A stretch of 64,000 nucleotides of DNA from an uncultured Bacteroides sp. (GTDB lineage Bacteria; Bacteroidota; Bacteroidia; Bacteroidales; Bacteroidaceae): assembly GCF_902491285.1 (NCBI RefSeq), contig NZ_CABUHK010000008.1, positions 42,895 through 106,894 on the forward strand, in the 5' to 3' direction. The position numbers and the translations under genes were made by a program. Below the pieces are notes generated by a model. That model was not told the DNA's origin. It saw nothing but the letters and a program-made list of their open reading frames with translations, and searched no databases. Below are positions 34,401 to 42,476 of this stretch, one piece after another. Numbering within the stretch: the stretch's first letter is position 1; every line of letters starts with the position of its first letter.

Positions 34401-35258
34401 ATCAGTCAGGGAACTCCAACGCATTACAGATTGGCGGAAACGTCAGCAGGCTTGGCGTCTGCTGCATGGGAAGCATGGAAAGATAATATTGTTTACGAAT
34501 TTACAACTTCTGGAGCTAAAACTTTGTATGGACAGTTGAAGAATGAAGTTTCTGAATCAAGCGTTGGCAGCGATTCCGTAACTCTTACAGAACCGCCTGT
34601 CATAATATTACTGGCAAACATACCATCGGCAGGGAATGTGGATGGCGTCGGCTTTGTCCAGCCTATAAACTCCGGTAATGCAGCTGTGGATCTAAAAGAT
34701 ATTCAGGGAAACTACGTTGGAACCTTGACAGGTAGATATATACCATATAACAAAGCTGATTATGCAGCTATGGGAGCAAAGTTGTCCAAGGATGTCCTAG
34801 GCGGAACAGGCGCTCCTGTTTATTGGCAAGGGGTGACATTAGGAGCGGAAGTACAATATCCCAACTCAATGATTTGGGATGGCTCTACCAAAAGTATCGT
34901 TGTTCCCACACGTGGTAATTTCACTTCTTACACGGCTGAAATTCAAAGTGTCGTAATATTAAAGGGGTTAACTCCGGGTAACTATAAGGTCAGACTTTTA
35001 TTATCAGACAAAAATTCTGTACCCAATACCCAACCTTGGAATTTATACGTTCAAAATGCTGTGCAACAAGTATTAGCATCCGACTTGTCTACTAAAGTAA
35101 TCAACAATAATTCTAATTGGTATACATTCGACGATGTAGCAGTGGATTCAGATGGTTATCTGTTAGTTGCCCAAGGTTATAATAACGATCCTTCAGCAGA
35201 ACCCGGTTACTCCAGAATATCCCCAATCTGTATAGTCGAAGTTACAAAACTATCTTAA
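31410..35258 (+). CDS. Large tail fibre with NodB-type deacetylase-like domain and Ig-like repeats
   Basis: 1282 residues. Residues 1-~70 hold a carbohydrate-binding-like WNNKTEVEYNDIWRYKNAKY module. Residues ~275-560 resemble a NodB-fold polysaccharide deacetylase: FSYITDDSYAIY with D288/D289, FMVAYHDLIGYD with H401, and VEPNGDHKY (442-446) in the place of the RxPxG motif. From ~695 to ~1065 there are four repeats of ~85-90 residues sharing patterns such as THYMVSENSSFAGASWVEF and KTVYVKLKNAYGET. The end is a beta-rich ligand-type domain. I infer a receptor-binding fibre that modifies acetylated capsule or surface glycan. Confidence 0.75.
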   Translation: MANDIDLGKISITPRGDWNNKTEVEYNDIWRYKNAKYLALQDSTGVVPADDGVYWYELSSQGKSAYQQAVDNGFPGSEEEWLQSLKQPALDGAARADAAVANMDKRFPDEISKIQSSLYNQLSSDLNDKVVKPLVISGTEQLAGQYKMNGEVIDIYERSVSLSNLPKAAGETKDYVIADEPLGFGTYVNVESFVASTGKGLNKEFFNFNYDITRFYINSQLQTCVVLKCRNTVSEEVNGLMHIQYCKFWGDVVEFDITLPSSVNKEAISLEIPPLKYNKKMVFSYITDDSYAIYQYIFSLINKRYIAKRFKLPDDRILTWHLGMQGDPQIEQYVSDAYYPEKPAQCTDGAGIKKRYATTVATWPDKLKNQYIGQDFGYFLPWMSEKEFKLFFDFGFMVAYHDLIGYDTATTDTQAKFDKCVEDSVALFKEYIGITPKLMVEPNGDHKYITFSRVNDNIQVITAQGGDPSIKKVYPFSPDFTLSKNNVTIQRLFAYGDDMVYDNDNPQYAQDLLDILSGFNATENKESIYWLIGSTHRGSHWESVFIKNLHRLYGDIGLDNLWFPTLDEFFEYWYMRENTLSVKTVTETGVHYRMYVPKGANFFFRDLSVLISGVPSLEGVSVTSGDNVYGTSFAMNDGRLLVNLDFNPLLLERVNKYVESFEADYNAEYAYDDAYYFVQMLKPGLKEPYLARINKWVSPPVLESFVINSGQEFTQDRNVILNITYSGQAPSHYMVSEDMSFTGASWIEYVEKPTFKLSSGFNAKTVYVKLKNAYGETGVLSAGITLLEPTLTLKGITIDNGAASAIQRNVNVTFDYLGYPTHYMVSENSSFAGASWVEFTENPIVQLSASYGNKILYAKLKNASTETVSRSAAIELIDAVTARLDSITVNNGDASTDSGIVSVKFETLNTITKYKIGQQADLSDCTDWIVWGGSTVQYDSKIVDGNLTVYAQVGNETTESSIKSDSIQVVQPVGLTSITLAEGKDSFAGYTVPVSFEISQGTPTHYRLAETSAGLASAAWEAWKDNIVYEFTTSGAKTLYGQLKNEVSESSVGSDSVTLTEPPVIILLANIPSAGNVDGVGFVQPINSGNAAVDLKDIQGNYVGTLTGRYIPYNKADYAAMGAKLSKDVLGGTGAPVYWQGVTLGAEVQYPNSMIWDGSTKSIVVPTRGNFTSYTAEIQSVVILKGLTPGNYKVRLLLSDKNSVPNTQPWNLYVQNAVQQVLASDLSTKVINNNSNWYTFDDVAVDSDGYLLVAQGYNNDPSAEPGYSRISPICIVEVTKLS

Positions 35259-35267
35259 TATTATAAT

Positions 35268-37679
35268 ATGGCAGGATTATCCAGTTCGGCAATTGTCGGA
35301 TTTATCTCATCCGGAATAAAGATGGGTGAGAAAATCGTAGAATTCTTTTTATCCGGTTTTTCGGGTTATGGTTGGAAAATTTGGGAATATGTCAAGGGCA
35401 AGTGGATGCTTGAAATTGACGCTATCCGTGTACGTGGACAGTTCACCGTATTCGAGCTTCTGGTGTCTAAGATCAGGGCGATAATCGGTGCGCAGACTAT
35501 TACACAGGGATGTGGCAAGATTAAGACAGTCCAGATGTCGGAAGACGGGACTGCCTACCTTGTCACACTCGAAGAACAGGACATGAGTTTCATGGAGCAT
35601 GACTTCATCCGGTGCCAGGAGTTTACAGGCAACCAGCGATTGTATCACGTGGAGATAGAATCAATCGTTGACGGAGTAATCCGCATTCCGGTATCGGAGT
35701 TTGAATCGGAAGTGAACGAGGACGGGGTTACCTTTGTTACGAATCCCCCCATAGTGGGTGACGACATAGTGCAATTTGGTAACAGTTCATACGAAACACA
35801 GTACGCAGGAAGGCATTCCGCTATCTATATGCACGCTGATGAAAATGCACAGCCTGCCATTGACGTGCTGGCCGGTATTTATTCGAAGGACTGGAGCAAC
35901 TGCCTGAAGGTTCGTGTGGGCGGTGATATACCGGGAACGAATGGATTGAAAGGATTCTATTGCGTCAACGGTATGCTGAAAGGTGTAGACGATGACGGGA
36001 CAATCCTGTACCAGTTCAATCCCGACAGTTCCGGATTCATTGCAAAAGGCAATATCAGATGGGACAAGGAAGGCAACGGTGACATATTCAACAGGGCTAT
36101 ATATTGGGACACTGACGGTTTCCATTTCGGAAGTGGCGTGAAACTTACTTGGGATAACTTGGATAGTGAAGTAAAAAAGAACCTGAAAGGCGAACCTGGG
36201 AAAGACGGTAGCAGTCTTGTATATAAAGGCGAGTTCACTTCTCATCCCTCCAATCCTCAGAACGGCTGGTATTACCGCAATACATCCGACAAGAAGAACT
36301 ATGTCTATCAAGATAATGCTTGGTATGTAATGACCGTTGACGGTGAGGATGGCCTGGACGGAATTAACGGTAATGACGGAAAGGATGGTCTGGACATTGT
36401 ATGGAAAGGTGACTTGTCTACCGCTCCAGCTGACCCTGTTAAAAACTGGGTGTATCGTGACACTGACAACGGGCGTGTCTACATCTATAACGGCACAGCT
36501 TGGGAATTAATGGTGGCAGATGGTAATGACGGCACGGACGGTACAAACGGTAAGGATGGTATGAGAGTTTACATAACCTATCATGACAGCGAAACCGAAC
36601 CTGCCGTTCCTACAGGGAATGGTACAACCGAAGGTTGGCATACAAATTCAACGGCATCCGTCGTTTGGATTTCACAGAAGGTGGCAGAAAGTGCAGATTC
36701 AGGTGAATGGGGCACTCCTATCAGATTCAGAGGAAAAGACGGTCAAGATGCGAACCTTCTTCCGTGGATTGAGGAATGGAACAATAATAAGACGGAAATA
36801 GGAGGTGAGTATATGGTGTCTCCCAAGATGTTTTCCGGCACAAAAGACAGTAACGGGAAGCTGACAGGCGTCGCTATGGGACGTGATTGTCTCACCGGAG
36901 CTGACGGGACGAAGCGTACCGGGATATTCGCATTGGTTGATGATGAAGTAGTGTTCGAGCTTGATCCAGTCAATAAAAAGTACAAATTTAAAGGAGAGGT
37001 GTTCGCGAATAAGGGAACTTTTACTGGAACGGTAAATGCAAATGACGGCGTTATTGGTGGTTTTGAAATTGAAGGATCCGGGCTTAAAAACATTAGCGGA
37101 CGAGATGCCATGATTTCCGTCCAAACGGATTCTGGTGATCATCAAAGGCAAGCGGCACTTGGAAACACATTGTCCGCCATGGTCGGATTCGACGTGTCTG
37201 CTTATATGTCCGCTACAGGAAATTGGAACTCTTTCAACAGGGCACTCATGCTTCGCGCCAGTGGTAGTACGATGAGAAAGGATATGATGTTTGGGGGGTA
37301 TTGTAATTTATGCATTGACGCTATTGGTGGCGTTGACTGGAAAATGGACAAGAACGACCATTGGAGTATGCCCGGAGTCCTTGGTTTTGTTGCTGTTGAA
37401 AGAGATTTAAATTCTGTCCAAAGGTGGGGTGACGGAATGATAATATCACGCATACAACGCACAAGTACCGGACAATATACCTTATATCACTCACAAGGGC
37501 ATACTGATTATATTGTAATTGTACAAACGACTCCCTGGGCAGTCGATGGCGAGCGTTGGACTATGGGTACAGAGTGTGGGCGGTACAATGATCATTTTAA
37601 TATACAGACAATTGATCCCAATATTGGGCTTATGAATATAGATTTTCGAGTTGTTGTAATAGGACGCCCCGCCGATTAA
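35268..37679 (+). CDS. Tail protein with collagen-like repeats
   Basis: 803 residues. The N-terminus has hydrophobic stretches (SSAIVGFISSGIKMGEKIVE). Collagen-like Gly-X-Y segments lie at ~305-530 (GEPGKDGSS, GEDGLDGINGNDGKDGLD, GNDGTDGTNGKDGM) between short beta modules that repeat a YRNTSDKKNYVYQDNAWYVM / YRDTDNGRVYIYNGTAWELM pattern. The C-terminal region is beta-rich. It is a side fibre or tip protein, last gene of the phage; downstream is the right end. Confidence 0.8.
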   Translation: MAGLSSSAIVGFISSGIKMGEKIVEFFLSGFSGYGWKIWEYVKGKWMLEIDAIRVRGQFTVFELLVSKIRAIIGAQTITQGCGKIKTVQMSEDGTAYLVTLEEQDMSFMEHDFIRCQEFTGNQRLYHVEIESIVDGVIRIPVSEFESEVNEDGVTFVTNPPIVGDDIVQFGNSSYETQYAGRHSAIYMHADENAQPAIDVLAGIYSKDWSNCLKVRVGGDIPGTNGLKGFYCVNGMLKGVDDDGTILYQFNPDSSGFIAKGNIRWDKEGNGDIFNRAIYWDTDGFHFGSGVKLTWDNLDSEVKKNLKGEPGKDGSSLVYKGEFTSHPSNPQNGWYYRNTSDKKNYVYQDNAWYVMTVDGEDGLDGINGNDGKDGLDIVWKGDLSTAPADPVKNWVYRDTDNGRVYIYNGTAWELMVADGNDGTDGTNGKDGMRVYITYHDSETEPAVPTGNGTTEGWHTNSTASVVWISQKVAESADSGEWGTPIRFRGKDGQDANLLPWIEEWNNNKTEIGGEYMVSPKMFSGTKDSNGKLTGVAMGRDCLTGADGTKRTGIFALVDDEVVFELDPVNKKYKFKGEVFANKGTFTGTVNANDGVIGGFEIEGSGLKNISGRDAMISVQTDSGDHQRQAALGNTLSAMVGFDVSAYMSATGNWNSFNRALMLRASGSTMRKDMMFGGYCNLCIDAIGGVDWKMDKNDHWSMPGVLGFVAVERDLNSVQRWGDGMIISRIQRTSTGQYTLYHSQGHTDYIVIVQTTPWAVDGERWTMGTECGRYNDHFNIQTIDPNIGLMNIDFRVVVIGRPAD

Positions 37680-37964
37680 TACTTTTCTGCAATTGGTTAT
37701 CAGTTACCTATAAAAGAAGATGAACTTTCCCAAAGTACGAAGAAATGGAGTAAAAAGAAAGCCGTCCTGCACATCACGAAGTTACTATTAAATAAAAATT
37801 GAAAATACACATTTCGTTTTATGTTAACAAGATTGAAAACTATTCAAATCGATTTGTGATAACTTCGCAAATCGTTTTGCCGTTTATATACGGCATCATA
37901 AACTTATGTATGAAAAGAAAATATCTTTTGATGTGCTCGGTGTGTGCAGGAGGGAGTGATAAAA
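37680..37964. other. Non-coding region holding the prophage right end
   Basis: 285 bp between the last tail gene and the terminator of the host tRNA genes. AT-rich. It contains small inverted-type patterns such as CAAATCGATTTG (37846-37857) and CCGTTTATATACGG (37880-37893), the latter a palindrome, which could be transposase-binding sites. Reverse-complement comparison with the left flank gave only short matches (CAAAACGAT at 612-620 against its inverse at 37871-37879), so the end is unresolved. Confidence 0.5.
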
Positions 37965-38003
37965 GAAAAAAGCTCTGTAATTCAATGTTTACAGAGCTTT
38001 TTC
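37965..38003 (-). terminator. Terminator of the tandem tRNA genes
   Basis: Arms AGCTCTGTAA / TTACAGAGCT (37971-37980, 37989-37998), 8-nt loop, A-run on the left and T-run on the right. It works for leftward transcription from the tRNA genes and would also stop rightward read-through from the phage. It marks host sequence. Confidence 0.85.
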
Positions 38004-38017
38004 CTTTTCTTAAGAAG

Positions 38018-38091
38018 CGGTGCGTACGGGACTCGAACCCGTGACCCCATGCGTGACAGGCATGTATTCTAACCAACTGAACTAACGCACC
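38018..38091 (-). tRNA. tRNA-Asp (GTC)
   Basis: 74 nt read leftward, acceptor GGTGCGT paired with ACGCACC, discriminator G, anticodon GTC in a CCTGTCACG loop, T-loop GGTTCGAGTCC. CCA is not encoded. Identical copy follows 52 bp upstream. Confidence 0.96.
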
Positions 38092-38143
38092 AAATTTTAT
38101 TTAGACTAACTCTTTTTATTCTTTCCGCCTCTTCATTAAGAAG

Positions 38144-38217
38144 CGGTGCGTACGGGACTCGAACCCGTGACCCCATGCGTGACAGGCATGTATTCTAACC
38201 AACTGAACTAACGCACC
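38144..38217 (-). tRNA. tRNA-Asp (GTC), second copy
   Basis: Same 74-nt sequence as the gene at 38018-38091, including the preceding GCTT on the 3' side. The two form a tandem tRNA-Asp operon read leftward. Confidence 0.96.
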
Positions 38218-38390
38218 AGAATTTCATTTTATTAATCTGCATCTCTCTCGATTGCGGGTGCAAAGGTAGTTGTTTTTTGTAAATCTGCAAGCGTTTTAGG
38301 AAAAGTTTTTTTCAAGAAAAAACAAGAAAAACGCTTAGTGTCTCATTTTGAGTACTTTTGTAATGAAAAAAAATATTGTTTTTTCTTCTA

Positions 38391-38479
38391 TCAGGATAGT
38401 GACGCTATCCGGTTATCATAGTGACGCCATTATAATGAGATAGTGACGCTATCCAAAGACGATAGCGTCACTATCCTGA
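38391..38479. repeat. Inverted/direct repeat cluster upstream of purU
   Basis: A perfect 19-bp inverted repeat (38391-38409 and 38461-38479, core GATAGTGACGCTATC, itself palindromic) encloses a 51-bp spacer containing a variant copy (38417-38430) and a third direct copy (38439-38454). Possible roles are a regulator-binding cluster, an mRNA hairpin, or a REP-like element. I see no promoter in the spacer. Confidence 0.75.
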
Positions 38480-38573
38480 AGTTTGTCATCCTCTTCATAG
38501 AAAAGAACTCTCGAAATCTTTCTATCTGTAAGAAATTACCGTTTTTATATCAACTTTCTGCTTGAATAATTCG

Positions 38574-38600
38574 TAATTTTGCAATAAATCGTTATTTTTG
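38574..38600 (+). promoter_or_regulatory. Candidate purU promoter -7 boxes
   Basis: Two -7 matches, TAATTTTG (38574-38581) and TATTTTTG (38593-38600), lie 60-80 bp before the purU ATG. The -33 region is weak (TTCG for the second). Confidence 0.5.
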
Positions 38601-38659
38601 CGGACTAAAATAAGAAAGGTGGAAAATATTCTGCCGGGAATCGTAAATTAGTAAAAAGA

Positions 38660-39517
38660 ATGATGACAACAGCCAAACTGTTATTGCACTGTCCCGACAA
38701 ACCGGGAATCCTTGCGGAAGTGACAGACTTTATTACGGTAAACAAAGGAAATATTATCTATTTGGACCAGTATGTAGACCATGTAGAAAACATATTCTTC
38801 ATGCGTATTGAATGGGAGTTGAAAGATTTTCTGGTTCCCCAGGAAAAGATTGAAGATTATTTCAGAACACTTTATGGTCAAAAATACGAAATGGATTTCC
38901 GTCTTTATTTTTCGGATGTAAAACCGCGTATGGCTATTTTTGTTTCTAAGCTGTCACACTGTCTTTTCGATATGCTGGCTCGTTACACAGCCGGAGAGTG
39001 GAATGTGGAGATACCTCTTATTATAAGCAACCACCCCGATTTGCAACATGTGGCCGAACGTTTCGGCATTCCTTTCTATTTGTTCCCCATTACCAAAGAA
39101 ACAAAAGAAGAACAAGAACGCAAGGAGATGGAACTGCTTGCCAAGCATAAAATCACATTTATCGTACTGGCACGCTATATGCAAGTGATTTCCGAGCAGA
39201 TGATAAACGCTTATCCGAATAAGATTATCAATATCCATCACTCTTTCCTTCCTGCGTTCGTAGGTGCGAAGCCATATCACGCTGCCTTCCAAAGAGGTGT
39301 GAAGATTATCGGTGCAACCAGCCATTACGTGACGACAGAACTGGATGCAGGTCCGATTATCGAACAGGACGTAGTGCGTATCACTCATAAAGACGCTATC
39401 GAAGACCTTGTCAACAAAGGAAAGGACTTGGAGAAAATCGTTCTCTCACGTGCGGTACAGAAGCACATTGAACGTAAAATTTTGGCTTATAAAAATAAAA
39501 CAGTAATATTTAGTTGA
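38660..39517 (+). CDS. purU: Formyltetrahydrofolate deformylase
   Basis: 285 residues. Hydrolyses 10-formyl-THF to formate and THF, supplying formate for PurT and balancing one-carbon units. N-terminal ACT domain (LLLHCPDKPGILAEVTDFI) and C-terminal formyltransferase fold with NIHHSFLPAF and SHYVTTELDAGPIIEQD, holding the Asn-His-Asp catalytic set. Length is normal. A second ATG follows directly (38663). Its TGA overlaps the hisH ATG. Confidence 0.95.
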   Translation: MMTTAKLLLHCPDKPGILAEVTDFITVNKGNIIYLDQYVDHVENIFFMRIEWELKDFLVPQEKIEDYFRTLYGQKYEMDFRLYFSDVKPRMAIFVSKLSHCLFDMLARYTAGEWNVEIPLIISNHPDLQHVAERFGIPFYLFPITKETKEEQERKEMELLAKHKITFIVLARYMQVISEQMINAYPNKIINIHHSFLPAFVGAKPYHAAFQRGVKIIGATSHYVTTELDAGPIIEQDVVRITHKDAIEDLVNKGKDLEKIVLSRAVQKHIERKILAYKNKTVIFS

Positions 39518-40107
39518 TGAAAGTAGCAGTCGTAAAATACAATGCCGGTAATATCCGTTCTGTGGATTATGCTTTGAAGCGGTTGGGAGTGGAAGCGGTG
39601 ATTACTGCCGATAAAGAAGAACTCCAGTCAGCCGATAAGGTAATTTTCCCCGGAGTAGGAGAGGCGGAAACTACCATGAACCATCTGAAAGCGACAGGAT
39701 TGGACGAGCTGATAAAGAATCTGCGCCAGCCTGTATTCGGGATTTGTCTCGGTATGCAGTTGATGTGCCGTTATTCCGAAGAAGGGGGAGTGGACTGTTT
39801 GAATATCTTTGATGTAGACGTGAAGCGTTTTGTTCCGCAGAAGCACGAAGACAAAGTACCTCATATGGGTTGGAACACAATCGGAGAAACGAACAGTAAA
39901 CTCTTTGAAGGATTTACCGACGAAGAATTTGTTTACTTCGTGCATAGTTTTTATGTGCCGACTTGCGACTTTACCGCTGCTACGACTGATTATATTCACC
40001 CGTTTAGTGCCGCCTTGCATAAAGATAACTTTTATGCCACCCAGTTTCATCCGGAGAAAAGTGGTAAGACGGGAGAGAAGATTCTGACGAACTTTTTGAA
40101 TCTATAA
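39517..40107 (+). CDS. hisH: Imidazole glycerol phosphate synthase, glutaminase subunit
   Basis: 196 residues from ATG 39517, which overlaps the purU stop (TGATG). Class I glutamine amidotransferase: GICLGMQLM holds the nucleophile Cys, and QFHPEKSG has the catalytic His and Glu. With HisF it makes IGP and AICAR in step 5 of histidine synthesis. First of a hisH-hisA-hisF-hisIE run; coupling to purU links it to one-carbon and purine metabolism (AICAR). Confidence 0.96.
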   Translation: MKVAVVKYNAGNIRSVDYALKRLGVEAVITADKEELQSADKVIFPGVGEAETTMNHLKATGLDELIKNLRQPVFGICLGMQLMCRYSEEGGVDCLNIFDVDVKRFVPQKHEDKVPHMGWNTIGETNSKLFEGFTDEEFVYFVHSFYVPTCDFTAATTDYIHPFSAALHKDNFYATQFHPEKSGKTGEKILTNFLNL

Positions 40108-40187
40108 TAAACTATGTTGCCGTTTATAATAAACTCCATCATAATTTATAATAAACTCGTTCATCGTTTATAATAAACTTTTAGCAA
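40100..40187 (+). repeat. Four tandem copies of a 22-bp repeat
   Basis: The element with TTTATAATAAACT recurs at 40100, 40122, 40144 and 40166 with exact 22-bp period. The first copy overlaps the hisH stop (TCTATAATAAACT). It fills the hisH-hisA gap and could change spacing by copy-number slippage. Confidence 0.85.
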
Positions 40188-40198
40188 ATAAATAATAG

Positions 40199-40921
40199 AT
40201 GATAGAAATTATTCCAGCCATTGATATTATTGACGGAAAGTGTGTACGCCTTTCCCAGGGAGATTACGACAGTAAGAAAGTATATAACGAAAATCCGGTG
40301 GAAGTTGCCAAGGAGTTTGAAGCCAATGGTATCCGCAGACTTCATGTGGTGGACTTGGACGGAGCTGCTTCTCATCATGTAGTCAATTATCGGGTGTTGG
40401 AGCAAATCGCTACCCGTACTTCCTTGATAATAGATTTTGGCGGCGGAGTAAAGAGTGATGAAGACTTGAAAATCGCTTTCGAAAGCGGTGCGCAAATGGT
40501 GACGGGCGGCAGCATTGCCGTGAAAGATCCCGGATTGTTCTGTCATTGGCTGGAAGTGTACGGAAGTGATAAAATAATCTTGGGGGCGGACGTAAAAGAG
40601 CATAAGATAGCCGTAAACGGCTGGAAGGACGAAAGCGCCTGTGAGCTTTTTCCGTTTCTCGAAGACTATATAAATAAAGGTGTCCGAAAAGTAATCTGCA
40701 CAGATATCAGTTGTGATGGGATGTTGAAAGGGCCTTCCATTCACTTGTACAAGGAAATGTTGGAAAAATTCCCCGACCTTTATCTAATGGCCAGCGGTGG
40801 AGTAAGTAATGTCGATGACATTATTGCCTTGAACGAAGCCGGAGTGCCAGGAGTGATCTTTGGAAAAGCACTGTATGAAGGGCGGCTCACTCTGAAAGAC
40901 TTGAAAATCTTTTTGGATTGA
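40199..40921 (+). CDS. hisA: Phosphoribosylformimino-5-aminoimidazole carboxamide ribotide isomerase
   Basis: 240 residues, TIM barrel. [20 protein letters not shown] holds the first catalytic Asp, and [13 protein letters not shown] the second. Phosphate-binding turns GGGVKS and ASGGVSN are present. Catalyses the isomerisation that feeds IGP synthase. It is separated from hisH by the 22-bp repeats. Confidence 0.96.
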   Translation: MIEIIPAIDIIDGKCVRLSQGDYDSKKVYNENPVEVAKEFEANGIRRLHVVDLDGAASHHVVNYRVLEQIATRTSLIIDFGGGVKSDEDLKIAFESGAQMVTGGSIAVKDPGLFCHWLEVYGSDKIILGADVKEHKIAVNGWKDESACELFPFLEDYINKGVRKVICTDISCDGMLKGPSIHLYKEMLEKFPDLYLMASGGVSNVDDIIALNEAGVPGVIFGKALYEGRLTLKDLKIFLD

Positions 40922-40973
40922 GACCTTTGATTGTCTGATTTTAAATTGTCAAACAGTAAATAAAAATAGGATT

Positions 40974-41726
40974 GTGTTAGCAAAAAGAATAGTACCTTGT
41001 CTGGATATCAAAGACGGACAAACCGTGAAAGGAACGAATTTCGTTAATTTGCGTCAAGCAGGTGACCCGGTAGAGTTGGGACGGGCTTATAGTGAACAAG
41101 GAGCCGATGAACTTGTTTTCCTTGACATTACCGCCAGTCATGAGGGGCGTAAGACATTCACGGACTTGGTGAAACGTATTGCTGCCAATATCAATATTCC
41201 GTTTACCGTAGGCGGCGGAATCAACGAACTGAGTGACGTGGACCGTCTGCTGAATGCCGGAGCCGACAAAATATCTATCAACTCCTCCGCTATCCGCAAT
41301 CCGCAACTGATTGATGAGATTGCCAAGAATTTCGGCTCGCAGGTCTGTGTATTGGCAGTAGACGCCAAGCAAACGGAAAAAGGTTGGAAGTGCTACCTGA
41401 ACGGAGGACGTATCGAAACCGACAAAGACCTGTTTGAATGGACAAAAGAAGCACAGGAACGTGGAGCGGGCGAAATCCTTTTTACGAGCATGAATCATGA
41501 CGGAGTAAAGACCGGGTATGCGAATGAAGCACTTGCCGCATTGGCGGGGCAACTCTCTGTCCCCGTGATTGCTTCGGGTGGTGCAGGCTGCAAAGAACAC
41601 TTCCGTGATGTCTTTTTGCAAGGAAAAGCAGATGCGGCGCTGGCAGCCAGCGTTTTTCACTTCGGAGAAATTAAAATTCCCGAATTAAAATCGTATCTTT
41701 GCGTCGAAGGAATTACCATCAGGTAA
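40974..41726 (+). CDS. hisF: Imidazole glycerol phosphate synthase, cyclase subunit
   Basis: 250 residues from GTG 40974 ([20 protein letters not shown]). Catalytic Asp in LDIKDGQ and in [15 protein letters not shown]-barrel phosphate sites GGGINE and ASGGAGC. It uses ammonia from HisH to make IGP and AICAR. The 3' end overlaps the first unit of the 57-bp repeat. Confidence 0.96.
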   Translation: MLAKRIVPCLDIKDGQTVKGTNFVNLRQAGDPVELGRAYSEQGADELVFLDITASHEGRKTFTDLVKRIAANINIPFTVGGGINELSDVDRLLNAGADKISINSSAIRNPQLIDEIAKNFGSQVCVLAVDAKQTEKGWKCYLNGGRIETDKDLFEWTKEAQERGAGEILFTSMNHDGVKTGYANEALAALAGQLSVPVIASGGAGCKEHFRDVFLQGKADAALAASVFHFGEIKIPELKSYLCVEGITIR

Positions 41727-41824
41727 TTACTGCGTTGCAAAAATTAGCCTTCAGGCTGCGTCGAAGGAATTACCATCAGGTAATTACTGTGGTGCAAAAA
41801 TTAGCCTTCAGGCTGCGTCGAAGG
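41701..41824 (+). repeat. 57-bp tandem duplication after hisF
   Basis: A unit starting GCGTCGAAGGAATTACCATC occurs at 41701 and 41758 with period 57, and the first 10 bp again at 41815. The copies differ at a few bases. The first copy spans the end of hisF, so the repeat arose by duplicating the gene end. Each unit holds a small inverted segment AATTACC...GGTAATT and could form a hairpin. Confidence 0.85.
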
Positions 41825-41864
41825 TATTGTTATGCGTAAATAGTAAATTAAGATATTAAATAAA

Positions 41865-42476
41865 ATGGAATTGGATTTTGATAAAATGAACGGACTTGTT
41901 CCGGCTATCATACAGGACAACGAAACACGTAAAGTCTTGATGCTGGGCTTCATGAATAAAGAAGCCTATGATAAAACGGTAGAAACCGGAAAAGTAACTT
42001 TCTTCAGCCGTACAAAGAACCGTCTTTGGACGAAAGGAGAAGAAAGCGGTAACTTCCTTCACGTAGTTTCTATCAAAGCCGATTGTGACAATGACACCCT
42101 GCTGATACAAGTGAATCCGGTAGGTCCGGTTTGCCATACAGGTACGGATACTTGCTGGGGGGAGAAGAACGAAGAACCTGTAATGTTCTTGAAAGCATTG
42201 CAAGACTTCATCGACAAACGTCACGAAGAAATGCCCGAAGGCTCCTACACGACGAGTCTATTTGAGTCCGGCATCAATAAGATGGCGCAGAAAGTAGGTG
42301 AAGAAGCAGTAGAGACAGTCATCGAAGCAACCAATGGAACAGACGAGCGCCTGATTTACGAAGGAGCCGACCTGATTTATCACATGATTGTATTACTCAC
42401 TTCAAAAGGCTATCGCATCGAAGACCTTGCACGCGAATTGCAGGAAAGACATAGCAGTACATGGAAGAAGCATTAA
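41865..42476 (+). CDS. hisIE: Bifunctional phosphoribosyl-AMP cyclohydrolase / phosphoribosyl-ATP pyrophosphatase
   Basis: 203 residues. HisI domain (1-~110) with the Zn-binding signature DCDNDTLLIQ and CHTGTDTCWG; HisE domain (~115-203) with VGEEAVETVIEATNGT and ADLIYHMIVLL. Steps 2 and 3 of histidine synthesis. Its end overlaps the next gene by 16 bp. Confidence 0.96.
   Translation: MELDFDKMNGLVPAIIQDNETRKVLMLGFMNKEAYDKTVETGKVTFFSRTKNRLWTKGEESGNFLHVVSIKADCDNDTLLIQVNPVGPVCHTGTDTCWGEKNEEPVMFLKALQDFIDKRHEEMPEGSYTTSLFESGINKMAQKVGEEAVETVIEATNGTDERLIYEGADLIYHMIVLLTSKGYRIEDLARELQERHSSTWKKH

Noticed and set aside
31410..37679. Possible diversity-generating element like that of Hankyphage
   Set aside because: No reverse transcriptase gene, no template-repeat copy of a fibre gene end and no C-type-lectin-like end were found in the window.
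38391..38479. Repeat cluster as a CRISPR array
   Set aside because: Copies are in both orientations, unevenly spaced and self-palindromic, without regular spacers or cas genes.
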